Notes: generated by a model from the letters alone, not told the origin. Counted from the stretch's first letter, positions 35,692 to 45,769 are shown. The stretch is DNA of 64,000 nt from Desulfosporosinus orientis DSM 765 (GCF_000235605.1 NC_016584.1:4136001-4200000); one strand, 5' to 3'. Made by a program: numbers and translations.

Positions 35692-35728
35692 AGGGCAGCG
35701 ATTCCATAAATCTGGTTTCGTCTGCCCT
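35692..35728 (+). terminator. Hairpin terminator after amt
   Basis: AGGGCAGCGA pairs with TCGTCTGCCCT (one bulge) and is followed by TCTCTATTTATA. The T-run is weak. Confidence 0.6.
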
Positions 35729-35903
35729 TCTCTATTTATAACTTGGTATAGTCTATGATTTTCATCTCACACTTGCAGAAGTGACAGGATTACCAAGGTA
35801 AATAATTGCTGTCTTATGTATAAATGCTTCAAGTACCGTACAGAGTAGCATCAAAGCAATAATCTTTAAGAATGTGCAGGATAATTACAAAGTTCAGGAA
35901 GGA

Positions 35904-37553
35904 ATGATCACCATTAGCAATAACACTATCCTTAGTAAGAAAGAGGAAAACTCCTATGAGCATCTCAGCCCTTTTGAACTTAAAGACAAATTAATTAGCC
36001 TCGCTAATAAGCATGGAGATACAAGTATCTGGTCAATGCTCAACGCCGGGAGAGGAAATCCTAACTGGATTGCTGCAGCCCCCAGGGACGCCTTCTTCAC
36101 CTTAGGGCAGTTCGCTGTAACTGAAGCCAGCAAAGTATGGCAGGAAAAAGACCTGGCCGGCATGCCCCATACTGAAGGAATTGCCAATCGCTTTACGGCC
36201 TTTCTGGATAATAATCCTGATGCTCCCGGCACAAATCTTCTTAGAGAAAGCATTGCTTATGGAATAACTCATTTAGGATTTGAAGCCGATGCATGGGTCC
36301 ATGAACTGGTGGATGGAATTATTGGCGACAACTATCCGGTGCCGGATCGCATGCTGGTACACCTGGAGCAAGTTGTTCATGCCTATTTGATTCAGGAAAT
36401 GTGCAACCACACTCCTCCCCCCGGCCGCTATGACCTCTTTGCTGTCGAAGGCGGAACCGCCGCCATGTGTTATATTTTTGACTCCCTGATTGCCAATAAG
36501 TTGCTGTCAGTGGGGGATAAAATCGCTTTAATGGTGCCGACCTTTACCCCCTATCTGGAAATTCCTCATTTAGCCCGCTACAATTTTGAAATTGTACGGA
36601 TTAATGCCCTGGAAGTAGACAAGAGCGGAATCCATACCTGGCAGTACACCGAAGATGAAGTTGCCAAGCTTGCCGATCCCTGCATCAAAGCCTTATATGT
36701 TGTCAATCCCAGCAATCCCCCTTCCGTAGCCATTCGGGACACATCAAAAGAACAGCTTATTGACATCGTTTATAACCATAATCCCAACTTAATGATCATC
36801 ACTGACGATGTCTACGGAACATTCGTGGATAACTTTCGCTCTCTGATGGCCGAGCTGCCCTATAATACCTTGGGAGTCTACTCCTTCTCCAAGTATTTCG
36901 GAGCCACAGGCTGGCGTCTGGGTGTTATCGCCTTACACCAGAACAATGTTTTTGATCATCTCCTTCAAAATCTCCCCCCTGATAAAGCCGAAGCTTTATC
37001 CAAACGCTATGGCACTATTACCTTTCATCCCGAAAAGCTGAGTTTTATCAACCGCATGGTAGCTGACAGCCGCCAAGTCGCCCTCAACCATACGGCAGGA
37101 TTATCCACCCCCCAACAGGTTCAGATGGGACTTTTCGCTTTATTTGCCTTACTGGACAAAGAGAATCACTACAAAGAACTGACCCAGGAGATTTGTCATC
37201 GCCGGCAAAAGCTGTTATTTGAAGGTCTAGGTTTGGATTTGCACACGGATAAATTTGATGCCTCCTATTATAACCAAATTGACTTACTGGTTTGGGCCAA
37301 AGCAAAATACGGCCCGGAATTCTGTGAGTACCTGCAAGCCAACTACGAGCCCACAGATTTTCTCTTTCGCTTAGCCAAGGAATCGTCCATTGTCCTGCTT
37401 AACGGCAGCGGATTCGGCGGTCCTAAATGGTCGATCCGCACCTCCCTGGCCAATTTGGATGACGCAGCCTATCAAAAAATTGGTGAAACCGTCCACAAAA
37501 CCTTTGAGGAGTATGCTTCAGCTTGGCGCGCCTCCAAAAAACCTAAAAGCTAG
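35904..37553 (+). CDS. aspD: Bifunctional aspartate transaminase/aspartate 4-decarboxylase
   Basis: About 549 residues, the large fold-type I PLP enzyme AspD rather than an ordinary 400-residue aminotransferase. Visible are LSPFELKDKLISLANKHGD, MLNAGRGNPNWIAAAPRDAF, VNPSNPPSVA, and the PLP-binding Lys in YSFSKYFGATGWRLGVIA. It removes the beta-carboxyl of aspartate to give alanine and CO2. The start is uncertain: an open frame begins with GTG at 35874 without a ribosome site, whereas ATG 35904 follows AGGAAGGA; family N-termini favour the shorter form. No aspartate/alanine antiporter gene is next to it. Confidence 0.92.
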   Translation: MITISNNTILSKKEENSYEHLSPFELKDKLISLANKHGDTSIWSMLNAGRGNPNWIAAAPRDAFFTLGQFAVTEASKVWQEKDLAGMPHTEGIANRFTAFLDNNPDAPGTNLLRESIAYGITHLGFEADAWVHELVDGIIGDNYPVPDRMLVHLEQVVHAYLIQEMCNHTPPPGRYDLFAVEGGTAAMCYIFDSLIANKLLSVGDKIALMVPTFTPYLEIPHLARYNFEIVRINALEVDKSGIHTWQYTEDEVAKLADPCIKALYVVNPSNPPSVAIRDTSKEQLIDIVYNHNPNLMIITDDVYGTFVDNFRSLMAELPYNTLGVYSFSKYFGATGWRLGVIALHQNNVFDHLLQNLPPDKAEALSKRYGTITFHPEKLSFINRMVADSRQVALNHTAGLSTPQQVQMGLFALFALLDKENHYKELTQEICHRRQKLLFEGLGLDLHTDKFDASYYNQIDLLVWAKAKYGPEFCEYLQANYEPTDFLFRLAKESSIVLLNGSGFGGPKWSIRTSLANLDDAAYQKIGETVHKTFEEYASAWRASKKPKS

Positions 37554-37641
37554 CCTCGTTAAACAAAACTGTAAAAAACTACTCACAACTCAAATACAGT
37601 TATCCCTAAATTATTGGTTTTACTTCCTTGAACAAGAAACA

Positions 37642-37690
37642 AAAGGATTTGCCAAAACTCTTTGCTTTGACAAATCCTTTAACCTTTTTA
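37642..37690. terminator. Bidirectional terminator between aspD and aroF
   Basis: AAAGGATTTG pairs with CAAATCCTTT around a 20-nt loop, followed by AACCTTTTTAAC on the plus strand and by TTGTTTCTTG on the minus strand. Confidence 0.7.
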
Positions 37691-37704
37691 ACTGGTTCCT
37701 AAGT

Positions 37705-38835
37705 TTACCTACCTCCCAAAGGCAATTCTATGTCTGATTCCTGGAAGAGCTTGCTTTTTATCTGGCATTGAATGCCATACTCGAAAATCAGAGGGTATAT
37801 CCGCTTAACCAGTTCCCCTGGGACCTCTAGTTCTGCGGCCAAGGCCACTAAACGCTGGAGAATTTCTTTTTGCCGATTAGAATCCTTAACCTGATCCAGA
37901 CGCTTTTGATCTCCCATTCGTTTGACGACTTGAATTCTCTCCGCCAGTTTTTCCAGAAGGCTCTCGTCAATCCTGTCAATCCTGGCCCGCAGGGCTTCCA
38001 GGGTGTCTTCCCTCCGGCCAAAGGTGAAACTCCTTTGTACTGAATCCGCCACAGGCTCAAGTTCTTGAGCTAAGGCCATAAACTGTTCCGGAGTCAGGGA
38101 CTGAGGTCCGTCACTGCTGGCCCGGTCGGGGTCAGGGTGAGTTTCAATCAGCAAGCCGTCTGCCCCTGCGGCGATGGCGGCTTTGGACAGGGAGGAAATC
38201 AAATCCCTGCGCCCCGCTGCATGACTTGGGTCAACAATGACCGGCAGGTGGGAAAGACTCTTGGTTACACCCACAGCACTCAGGTCCAGGGTGTTACGGG
38301 TGCTGGGTTCGTAGGTTCGGATTCCTCGCTCACAAAGAATTACCCGCTGATTGCCGGAGGCTAAAATATATTCGGCAGCCAGCAGCCACTCTTCCACGGT
38401 CGCCGATAACCCTCGTTTGAGAATGACCGGTTTGTTGATGCTGCCAACAGTTTTAAGAAGTTCAAAATTTTGCATGTTGCGAGCACCGATTTGAATAATA
38501 TCCACTTTATCCACGACCAAATCCAGGCTTTGCCTGTCGATCACTTCCGTTACACAGAGCAGGTCTTGTTCTTTAGCAGCCTGAACCAGATAGTTTAGCC
38601 CTTCCAAGCCCAGACCCTGGAAGCTGTAAGGGGAGGTACGGGGCTTAAAAACTCCGCCGCGCAGAATCTTCCCCCCCGCATCTTTCACTGTTTTGGCCGA
38701 CTGGCTCATCTGTTCCCTGGATTCAACAGCACAAGGCCCGCCCATAAGGATTATCTCCCGGCCTCCTATGGAGACCCCCTTAACCTCTACCACACTTCGT
38801 TCTGCTTTACGTCCTGCTAATAAAAGATCCTTCAC
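37705..38835 (-). CDS. aroF: DAHP synthase fused to chorismate mutase
   Basis: About 376 residues. Residues 1-265 are a type I-beta 3-deoxy-7-phosphoheptulonate synthase: MGGPCAVESREQMSQSA, GGVFKPRTSPYSFQGLG, ILKRGLSATVEEWL, VIVDPSHAAGRRDL. Residues about 280-365 are an AroQ-type chorismate mutase (LEALRARIDRIDESLLEKLA). The enzyme commits phosphoenolpyruvate and erythrose-4-phosphate to the shikimate pathway; the mutase domain may act as catalyst and as feedback sensor for prephenate or chorismate. Start GTG 38835 follows GAGGAGGG. A T-box leader with a Trp specifier lies upstream, so expression should respond to uncharged tRNA-Trp. Confidence 0.94.
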   Translation of the reverse strand: MKDLLLAGRKAERSVVEVKGVSIGGREIILMGGPCAVESREQMSQSAKTVKDAGGKILRGGVFKPRTSPYSFQGLGLEGLNYLVQAAKEQDLLCVTEVIDRQSLDLVVDKVDIIQIGARNMQNFELLKTVGSINKPVILKRGLSATVEEWLLAAEYILASGNQRVILCERGIRTYEPSTRNTLDLSAVGVTKSLSHLPVIVDPSHAAGRRDLISSLSKAAIAAGADGLLIETHPDPDRASSDGPQSLTPEQFMALAQELEPVADSVQRSFTFGRREDTLEALRARIDRIDESLLEKLAERIQVVKRMGDQKRLDQVKDSNRQKEILQRLVALAAELEVPGELVKRIYPLIFEYGIQCQIKSKLFQESDIELPLGGR

Positions 38836-38924
38836 AATAATACCCTCCTCAAATTGGATCATTTGCGGGGCTATTTCTCTGCACGCTCCATTCCCGGCAG
38901 TCAATGAATAGAACGAAAGTGGCC

Positions 38925-39200
38925 AAAAACAAAACGCCTATCCCAAAATAAGGACAGACGTTAATCTGCGGTACCACCTTAATTGATGCACAAATAGACT
39001 GCATCCTCTTCTGCAGAGTGCCATCACACCCTTTGCCCTTTAACGCTGGCTTTGCGTCGGCAGCTACTAAAGCATAAGCTTTTTCGCTCCGCCCTCTGAG
39101 GTCCATTTGCCCGCTCCGTTACCTGCCAGGCTTCCACCTCTACCCGGCTCTCTGTGCGGCTGGTCTTGCGGTTTTACTTCCTCATCAACGGTTTCTATTA
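38925..39200 (-). promoter_or_regulatory. T-box riboswitch, probable tryptophan specifier
   Basis: On the minus strand the leader has stem I with AGAGAGCCGGG and GGTGGAAGCC, then the specifier region AAA-TGG-ACCTCAGAG, an intervening stem, and the T-box AAGGTGGTACCGC (38968-38980). The terminator is CGTCTGTCC/GGGATAGGCG (38935-38960) with a run of T after it (38925-38934). The codon TGG before ACCNNNGAG points to tRNA-Trp, in line with aroF downstream. The open frame across it is a shadow. Confidence 0.9.
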
Positions 39201-39320
39201 TCATAGCATTCTAAGGGGCAAATATCAACCTGGAAATTTATGATTGACTCTTCCTTGAGTTCCGGTTATTCTAGCTTTAATTCGTCGACTTGATTATTAA
39301 CAGGAAGGGAGCATTTATGA

Positions 39321-39506
39321 ATGTTTGCTACAGTAAGCGCGGAATGTATTGGCTGCGGCGCCTGTACAGAAGTTTGTCCCCAGATTTTCAGAATGAACAG
39401 TTACGATATTGCTGAAGCCTATACAAATCCCGTTCCGGCAGATGCTGAAGAGTGTGCTAAAACGGCGGCTAGGAGCTGTCCTGTTTCTGCCATCATTTTA
39501 GAGTAA
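39321..39506 (+). CDS. Ferredoxin, single [4Fe-4S] cluster type
   Basis: A 61-residue ferredoxin. The cluster motif CIGCGACTEVCP supplies three Cys (C9, C12, C15) plus an extra C19, and the fourth ligand is in AARSCPVSAI (C53). Such small ferredoxins (like Bacillus Fer) carry electrons for anaerobic enzymes or P450s. ATG 39321 is nine bases after GGGAG; an ATG four bases earlier is in another frame. Single gene, partner unknown. Confidence 0.93.
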   Translation: MFATVSAECIGCGACTEVCPQIFRMNSYDIAEAYTNPVPADAEECAKTAARSCPVSAIILE

Positions 39507-39802
39507 TTTTACCATAACGGACACTCTGATGTTGCCTTCTGCTTGGTTCAACATATACATAGATTTTGTGGAACAATGAACCTCAAGGGAATCCCGACCA
39601 ACGGCTAACATATATACATACTCTCATCATAAAAAGCGATTGCTTCGAACAATCGTTTTTTTGCTTCACCCATCTCATGAAAATCCTGTCAAGACTAAGA
39701 ATGAAGGTTTTTACGAAAAGATGTCGAAATACTACCAATTATCAAATATTGGACAAAGATCCCCAATTAATCTTTAAAAGACAGCATTTAGAGGTGAGCA
39801 GT

Positions 39803-42289
39803 TTGAAGGTTAGACATAAAATTTCTCTAGTTGCGATCTCCAGCTTATTTCTTGTGGCACTTTTATCAATCATTCTGCTTAGAGGACTATTTTTGAATTA
39901 TGCTGAAAAAGTAGAAAATACTATAGCAGATCAAGACTTTAACCTGGCTATGACGATTATACAACGTGAAGAATCTTCTTTAGAAAGCACCGCCATGGAT
40001 TGGGCCTATTGGGATGATACGTTTAACTATCTTAAGGGGACCAATAGCAGCTACGTTAATGTGAATTTACAAGATAACACGTTGACTGCTTTAAATCTTA
40101 ATTACATGGGTTTTTTTGATCTTAAAGGAAATGCGGTTTACACAAAAGTATACGGCATTGATCCAACAAAAGAGAATTCCTTTAAAGAAGAATTACTTCA
40201 AGGATTGCAAAAGAAAGCAATTTCTAAAGTTTTTCAGTCTGACCAAACTCCTATTACAGGTCTTTTGATGGTTTGCGGACAACCTTTGCTTATATCTATA
40301 TCTCCCGTGACGACTTCGGACCAAAAGTCTCCCTGCAACGGATTTTTAGTCTTTTGTAAGGTGATTGATCAAACATTTCTTGATTATCTTAAAGAAGTCT
40401 TGAAGGTGAGTATCCAATTTAGCACAGCCCAAGACCCCGAAATTTCGCAGGTCTTAAAACAGGTTGATCAAAGCGTAACCTTTGCTAATGCGATTTTGAA
40501 TGTCCAGAAAACAGCGAATTCAAGAAAAAGTTATGCTCTAATTAATAATGTTTACAATAATTTAAACATATTTATGGTTCTTAATGCTCCAAGGCCTTTA
40601 TATATCTATGGGTTAGCAATCATCAATTACTCTAGTATCGCATTCATTGCAACCTTTCTAGTAATTACTTTCCTATGTTTGTTTGTCTTAGAACGTTTAG
40701 TGTTCCAACGAATCGAAAAACTTGACCGATATATGAACACTGTAAGAAATGGGAAAAAGCTATCCGAAACGATTTCTTTACCCGGAAAGGATGAGATATC
40801 AAATCTTGCTGCCAGTGCAAAAAATATGCTTCATGATCTTGATAATTACTATGAAGAAATAAAAACTAATGAAGAACGTTTTAAATTGATTATGGAAGCA
40901 ACCAACGATGGCTACTTTGATGCAAATCTATTAATGAATAAATTTTATATTAACCCTGACTGGCTTAAGTACTTAGGTTACGTGAACTGCAGCAACTATC
41001 TGGATTATTATCAAATCCTTGAATTAATACATCCAGAGGATAGAATTCATTTTCGAAATGCTATGAATAATTGCCTAAACGGTAATGTTGAGAAGCTAAG
41101 CTTAGAATACCGATTGCGATGCAATTCCGGAGAATTATTATGGCTTCAATGCCGAGGGAAAATCGTAGAATATGATAATGATAAGAAACCGAAACGGTTA
41201 ATTGGTACTATCTCAGATATTACTCAACGCAAAAACTATGAGACAGAAAACCTTTATTTGAGTCAGACTGATATGGTTACGACACTAAAAAATAGGACGT
41301 TTGTAGAAGTCCTCTTGGAAAAAGCAGATAAATGTTTATTATGTGATAGTTGGATCATATTGGGTGATGTCAATGGACTAAAACTTGTCAACGACACTTT
41401 TGGGCACCAAGAAGGAGACCGACTCTTGCGTGCTATAGGAGACATTCTAAAAAAATGCTGTTCATCTGAAGATATTCCTGCTCGATGGGGCGGAGACGAA
41501 TTTATTATTTTTATAAAAGACAACCAGGCGGACTATGTCGATAACTTGATTTGGGAGATTAAGAACGAGTGTTCAAATATGACAGGTTATCAAACCCCAA
41601 TCAGCATTTCCTGGGGACGTGCCAAAAAAGATAGTCAGCATACAGATATCAAAGCAGTTATAAAACTAGCAGAAGAAAGAATGTACCGAAATAAACTTCT
41701 GGAAAGCCAAAGCGCAAAAAGTTCTATCTTAAGGTCACTTGAGCAATCTCTGCATGAAAAACATATTGAAACTGAAGAACATACTAAGAGAATCGCCCAA
41801 TTATGCGTACAGATAGGCAAAAGAATGGGCCTGACACAGGAAGAACTTGATGAAGTGGCTCTCTTAAGCCTTCTACATGATATTGGAAAAATCGGCATCC
41901 CAGAGGCCATCTTGCTAAAGCCGGGTAAATTAACCCAAAGTGAATGGGAAGTAATGAAAACTCATTCCGAAATAGGCTACCGAATCGCTGTTTCAACTCC
42001 AGAATTGGCGCATGTTGCCAATGAGATCTTGTCCCATCATGAACGATTTGATGGCACTGGTTATCCACGAGGTTTAAAAGGTAAAGAAATACCAAAGTTA
42101 TCCAGACTTTTGACCATTGTTGATTCCTATGACGTTATGACTCACGTTAGACACTACAAAGAAGCCATGAGCATGGAAGCTGCCGTCCAGGAAATCTTTA
42201 GGTGTTCCGGAACACAATTTGATCCAGAAATGGTAGAACAATTTCTGGGCATCTTGCATGAAGATGCAATAAACTATTCTATAATGTAA
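39803..42289 (+). CDS. CHASE4-HAMP-PAS-GGDEF-HD-GYP membrane signalling protein
   Basis: About 828 residues. Two membrane segments (about 7-27 and 265-290) enclose an extracellular CHASE4-like sensor with AMDWAYWDDTFNYL. A HAMP-like linker, a PAS domain (about 365-480), a GGDEF domain with intact RWGGDEFIIFI (about 560) and an HD-GYP domain with LLHDIGKIGIPEAI and HHERFDGTGYPRGLKG follow. It may make and also degrade c-di-GMP. The TTG at 39803 follows GAGGTG by six bases and begins the first membrane helix; a longer frame to 39566 adds about 79 unlikely residues. It overlaps the convergent HD-GYP gene by 16 bases. Confidence 0.92.
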   Translation: MKVRHKISLVAISSLFLVALLSIILLRGLFLNYAEKVENTIADQDFNLAMTIIQREESSLESTAMDWAYWDDTFNYLKGTNSSYVNVNLQDNTLTALNLNYMGFFDLKGNAVYTKVYGIDPTKENSFKEELLQGLQKKAISKVFQSDQTPITGLLMVCGQPLLISISPVTTSDQKSPCNGFLVFCKVIDQTFLDYLKEVLKVSIQFSTAQDPEISQVLKQVDQSVTFANAILNVQKTANSRKSYALINNVYNNLNIFMVLNAPRPLYIYGLAIINYSSIAFIATFLVITFLCLFVLERLVFQRIEKLDRYMNTVRNGKKLSETISLPGKDEISNLAASAKNMLHDLDNYYEEIKTNEERFKLIMEATNDGYFDANLLMNKFYINPDWLKYLGYVNCSNYLDYYQILELIHPEDRIHFRNAMNNCLNGNVEKLSLEYRLRCNSGELLWLQCRGKIVEYDNDKKPKRLIGTISDITQRKNYETENLYLSQTDMVTTLKNRTFVEVLLEKADKCLLCDSWIILGDVNGLKLVNDTFGHQEGDRLLRAIGDILKKCCSSEDIPARWGGDEFIIFIKDNQADYVDNLIWEIKNECSNMTGYQTPISISWGRAKKDSQHTDIKAVIKLAEERMYRNKLLESQSAKSSILRSLEQSLHEKHIETEEHTKRIAQLCVQIGKRMGLTQEELDEVALLSLLHDIGKIGIPEAILLKPGKLTQSEWEVMKTHSEIGYRIAVSTPELAHVANEILSHHERFDGTGYPRGLKGKEIPKLSRLLTIVDSYDVMTHVRHYKEAMSMEAAVQEIFRCSGTQFDPEMVEQFLGILHEDAINYSIM

Positions 42290-43341
42290 TCAATAAAAAG
42301 AGTGCGCTCCTCTACGAGATTATACTCAATAACTCGCAGCTGTTTATAATTTATCTTCCCGTCAAATGCCTCAAAAACGCGGACAATAGGACGTGTAGGC
42401 AGCCCTTTGTTCTGTCCGACAACAACTCCTGTTTCTCCATTGTTAAGCTTGACTGTATACCCTGTGGGATATGCAGCAACGTACTTTAGAAAGACATGAA
42501 TTAAATCTTGACGGAAACGCATACCAGCATTGGCCATAAGAATTTCACAAGCTACATGAGGCAGAACTCTGGGCATCCCCGGCGCACCATGAATAAGACA
42601 ATCATAAAAGTCAGCAATTGCTACTATTTCAGCCAATGGGTGGATATCAGAACCTTTTAATTGGCGAGGATAACCTTTGCCATTTGTCCATTCATGATGC
42701 TGATAGGCCATATGGGCAATAATAATACTTGTTTTTGCCTTTTTGCGAATTAACTCATATCCCTTGCTTGTATGAGTTTGGTATAAATCTTTTTCTTCGT
42801 TTGTTAAAAGACCACGTTTATTGATTAACTCCGAGGGCAACTCCACAATTCCCAAATCATGAAGCAAGGCCCCTTGAGCAATATCATTCAGTTTATCAAT
42901 AGGTAAACCTAGACCTTTTCCCAAAACACACGATAAGACGCAGACGTTTACAGAGTGAGCATAGATGCGATTATCAATATTGCGCATATCCATTAAACTG
43001 ATCATAATGTCTTTTTGGAAAAGAATGTCCTGAACAATATTACTTACAGCGTCTTTTATATTGATTTCTTTATCCTTTTCGAATTGGATATTTTTACAAG
43101 CTTTTTCAATGGCAGCCATAGCTGCATAACGATGTTGATCGGATATAACATCCTCTATGATAATGTCATTTGTTAAATCATCTTCTATATAGACCCCATA
43201 GAGACCCAATTGCATTAATCGATCAATATACTGAGATTTTAAAGCGACGCCTTTTCCTAGCAAAATTTTTCCATCTGAAGAATATATTTCTTTAGCCAGA
43301 ACATCGCCTTCTTTTAGACGGCCTACGCTTACTTCTCGCAC
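42274..43341 (-). CDS. HD-GYP domain phosphodiesterase
   Basis: A 355-residue protein without membrane segments. The N-terminal 70 residues (EVSVGRLKEGDVLAKEIYSS) resemble the DUF3391-like cap of such proteins; the HD-GYP domain shows IYAHSVNVCVLSCVLG, LLHDLGIVELPSELI and HHEWTNGKGYPRQLKG, with a short C-terminal domain (about 290-355). It should degrade c-di-GMP. The GTG at 43341 follows GAGGAAGG. It ends head-on with the CHASE4 protein gene (16-base overlap) and is downstream of a sensor kinase on the same strand (113-base gap). Confidence 0.92.
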   Translation of the reverse strand: MREVSVGRLKEGDVLAKEIYSSDGKILLGKGVALKSQYIDRLMQLGLYGVYIEDDLTNDIIIEDVISDQHRYAAMAAIEKACKNIQFEKDKEINIKDAVSNIVQDILFQKDIMISLMDMRNIDNRIYAHSVNVCVLSCVLGKGLGLPIDKLNDIAQGALLHDLGIVELPSELINKRGLLTNEEKDLYQTHTSKGYELIRKKAKTSIIIAHMAYQHHEWTNGKGYPRQLKGSDIHPLAEIVAIADFYDCLIHGAPGMPRVLPHVACEILMANAGMRFRQDLIHVFLKYVAAYPTGYTVKLNNGETGVVVGQNKGLPTRPIVRVFEAFDGKINYKQLRVIEYNLVEERTLFIDYIIE

Positions 43342-43454
43342 TGTCCTTCCTCACTTTTCCCCATATATTAATGAATTGGAATCACTGATAACTATGATAA
43401 AAAATTCGCCACAAACCTCTTATATCCTTTATCGTAATTAATTATCTTAAAACT

Positions 43455-45548
43455 TTAGCTATCTGATTGCTTTAAGGCAAATTTCATGAGAAATGTCGTT
43501 CCTTGCTTCCCGGTTTGAGCCGTTATTTTGGCGTTGTGCCGGGCTGCAATTCCAAAACAAACAGCTAGTCCCAAGCCCGTTCCCTTATCCTTAGTCGTTA
43601 AAAAAGGAGTTCCTAACCGATCAATAACTTCCGGGCTTATGCCCTCCCCTTCATCTTGAATCGCTAGAACTACATTCTGTTCATTCAGGAACGTTCTAAT
43701 GGTAAGGCAACCGCCTATATCCATTGCCTCAAGTCCATTTCGAGTTAAGTTAAGAATTACCTGGCGAATTTCTTTATGGTCCAGAAACAAATCCGGAATG
43801 GCTGTTAACTCTACCTTTATCAGCTTCTCCTCACTTGTTGCTTCTGCTTGAATCAGCGGCAAAATACACTCTATGATATCATTTAGATTTTGGCGAGCAA
43901 ATTCTGTGGTTTTCGTCCTGCTTATAGAAAGAAATTCTGAAATAATGGCATTGGCCCGGTCAAGTTCACTGATCATAAGGGGAATATATTCGCTGTATTT
44001 ATCAGTATTCTTTTGTTCCCCAAGAAGCTGCAAAAACCCTCTGACCGTTGTCATGGGATTTCTGACCTCATGTCCTATGCTGGCAGCCATTTCGCCGACC
44101 AATGCCATTTGGTCCATACGTATCATTTCTTTTTCCAGCTTTCTTTCTGCCGTCACATCTTTAATTATGTTTGAAGCTCCAACGATTTTGCCGAAATGGT
44201 CTTTAATAGGAGACACAGTATAATATACATTAATAAGCTGACCATCTTTCCTTTGACTTATGGTTTCATAGTGAGTCATAGGCAGGCTTTGGGAAAGAAT
44301 ATTACAAAGTATTTCATCAAACTCACATTGTTTATCTTGAGGAATTAATTTCATAATAGATTTGCCGACAATCTCCCTTTCAAGATATCCGAAAATACGC
44401 TCAGCTCCTCTATTCCAATCCAAAATTATGCCATTTGGATCCATCCCAATAATCCCGTCATCCGTCGACTCAACAATGGATGCGAATCGTAAGGCTTTTT
44501 CTTCAATCTGGCTGCGTTCACGAATTTCCGCCATCAGGTATCGGTTTGTAATACTGCTTGCAACCTGATAGATTACAAATCCCATAATGATCAAGGCTAT
44601 TACCCCGATTACGATGGCAAAATCACGTATGCTATTAGCCTTTGACAAGATTTCTTCCACGGGAATTCCTACAACCATGGACCATGGCGCGGAAGTCCTC
44701 CCGACACTTATGGGCAGATAAATTTCATAAACGCCATTGCGAGTGGTTGTATAGCTTTCGCCAAGCCTAACTGCTTCTTTTCCTTGCAGGTTTTGCATTG
44801 TTTTGCCAATTTTGTCCGCTTCGTTGTGGGCAACGTACTTTCCTTGATTTGATAAAAGCCTGGCATAGCCTATTTCTAATGGCCTTATTTCAGAAACCAC
44901 CTTTTGAATAGTATCTAGGGTAATATCAACTCCTACAACTCCAACAAAGGTATTGTTTACAACCAACGGAACAACCACGCTGGTCAACAAGACATCCTTT
45001 CCGGCAACAGGATAGTAGTAGGGCTCCATAATCGTTTCTCTTTTTGTTTCCCTTGGTATCAGATAATATTCTCCTGCACCTTTTATACTATAATTCACCA
45101 GAGGTTCTAAGTGGGGTTGACCGTTAAGTCTGCTCCAATAAGGAATAAACCGCCCTGTCCCATCATATCCCGGCTTATTAATATATTCACTATCTTTTCC
45201 ATCAAGTGCATTAGGTTCCCACAGTGTCCAAGCCCCAAAAAACTTTGGATTATCCTTCAAAACATTGATCAAGATATTATTCAATACCTCTCTCTTGGTC
45301 CCTTTTGTTAAGGCAACCTCCTGAAAAGTGTACGACAGTGTCCTAACAGTATCCATAGAAGCTTCCAGCTCTGCTTGAATGAAATTACTATTATTTCTGG
45401 CTGTTTCTTCTGCAACCTGATAAGCTAAGGTTTTCGCCATCTCAACTGAATTCATAGATAAAATGGCAATAACTAAGCTTAAGGACATTAGCACTACTAA
45501 GCCCATAGATATTAAAAACTTTGTTCTTAGATTCAGGCTTTTAAACAT
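43455..45548 (-). CDS. dCache-PAS sensor histidine kinase
   Basis: About 697 residues. A membrane helix (about 8-30), a large extracellular dCache-type sensor (about 40-300, with FFGAWTLWEPNALDGKDSEY and VGVVGVDITLDTIQK), a second helix (about 310-330), a PAS domain (about 355-475), HisKA with MAASIGHEVRNPMTTVRGFL, and HATPase_c with GTGLGLAVCFGIAARH. It is a kinase of the KinA/NtrB-like kind that may sense small ligands outside the cell. The ATG at 45548 follows AAGGAGA. No response regulator is adjacent; the Spo0F-like protein at the window start is a possible but distant partner. Confidence 0.9.
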   Translation of the reverse strand: MFKSLNLRTKFLISMGLVVLMSLSLVIAILSMNSVEMAKTLAYQVAEETARNNSNFIQAELEASMDTVRTLSYTFQEVALTKGTKREVLNNILINVLKDNPKFFGAWTLWEPNALDGKDSEYINKPGYDGTGRFIPYWSRLNGQPHLEPLVNYSIKGAGEYYLIPRETKRETIMEPYYYPVAGKDVLLTSVVVPLVVNNTFVGVVGVDITLDTIQKVVSEIRPLEIGYARLLSNQGKYVAHNEADKIGKTMQNLQGKEAVRLGESYTTTRNGVYEIYLPISVGRTSAPWSMVVGIPVEEILSKANSIRDFAIVIGVIALIIMGFVIYQVASSITNRYLMAEIRERSQIEEKALRFASIVESTDDGIIGMDPNGIILDWNRGAERIFGYLEREIVGKSIMKLIPQDKQCEFDEILCNILSQSLPMTHYETISQRKDGQLINVYYTVSPIKDHFGKIVGASNIIKDVTAERKLEKEMIRMDQMALVGEMAASIGHEVRNPMTTVRGFLQLLGEQKNTDKYSEYIPLMISELDRANAIISEFLSISRTKTTEFARQNLNDIIECILPLIQAEATSEEKLIKVELTAIPDLFLDHKEIRQVILNLTRNGLEAMDIGGCLTIRTFLNEQNVVLAIQDEGEGISPEVIDRLGTPFLTTKDKGTGLGLAVCFGIAARHNAKITAQTGKQGTTFLMKFALKQSDS

Positions 45549-45711
45549 ACGAAATCTCCTTACCCTCTCCTCTCTGAATAGATCCATTATATCACTTTAT
45601 TTCCAAGAACATTATCAAATTCGACAATTATTCCGCTATACTAATTCCTTTCAAACTAATTGCTAATGCCAGATATATATGGTCCGGCGGCTTCTGCTCA
45701 GCAAGAAGATA

Positions 45712-45743
45712 ACAAGGTCAGAACGATGTCTGACCTTGTTTTT
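45712..45743. terminator. Strong hairpin terminator downstream of the 2[4Fe-4S] ferredoxin
   Basis: ACAAGGTCAGA and TCTGACCTTGT form a perfect 11-bp stem around ACGATG. A T-run follows on the plus strand; the nearest gene that would end here is the minus-strand ferredoxin. Confidence 0.75.
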
Positions 45744-45769
45744 GGAAGAATCACAAATAACCAAAAGCC

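Noticed and set aside
38849-39106. 85-codon minus-strand frame
   Set aside because: It lies across the T-box leader; the sequence is explained by RNA structure.
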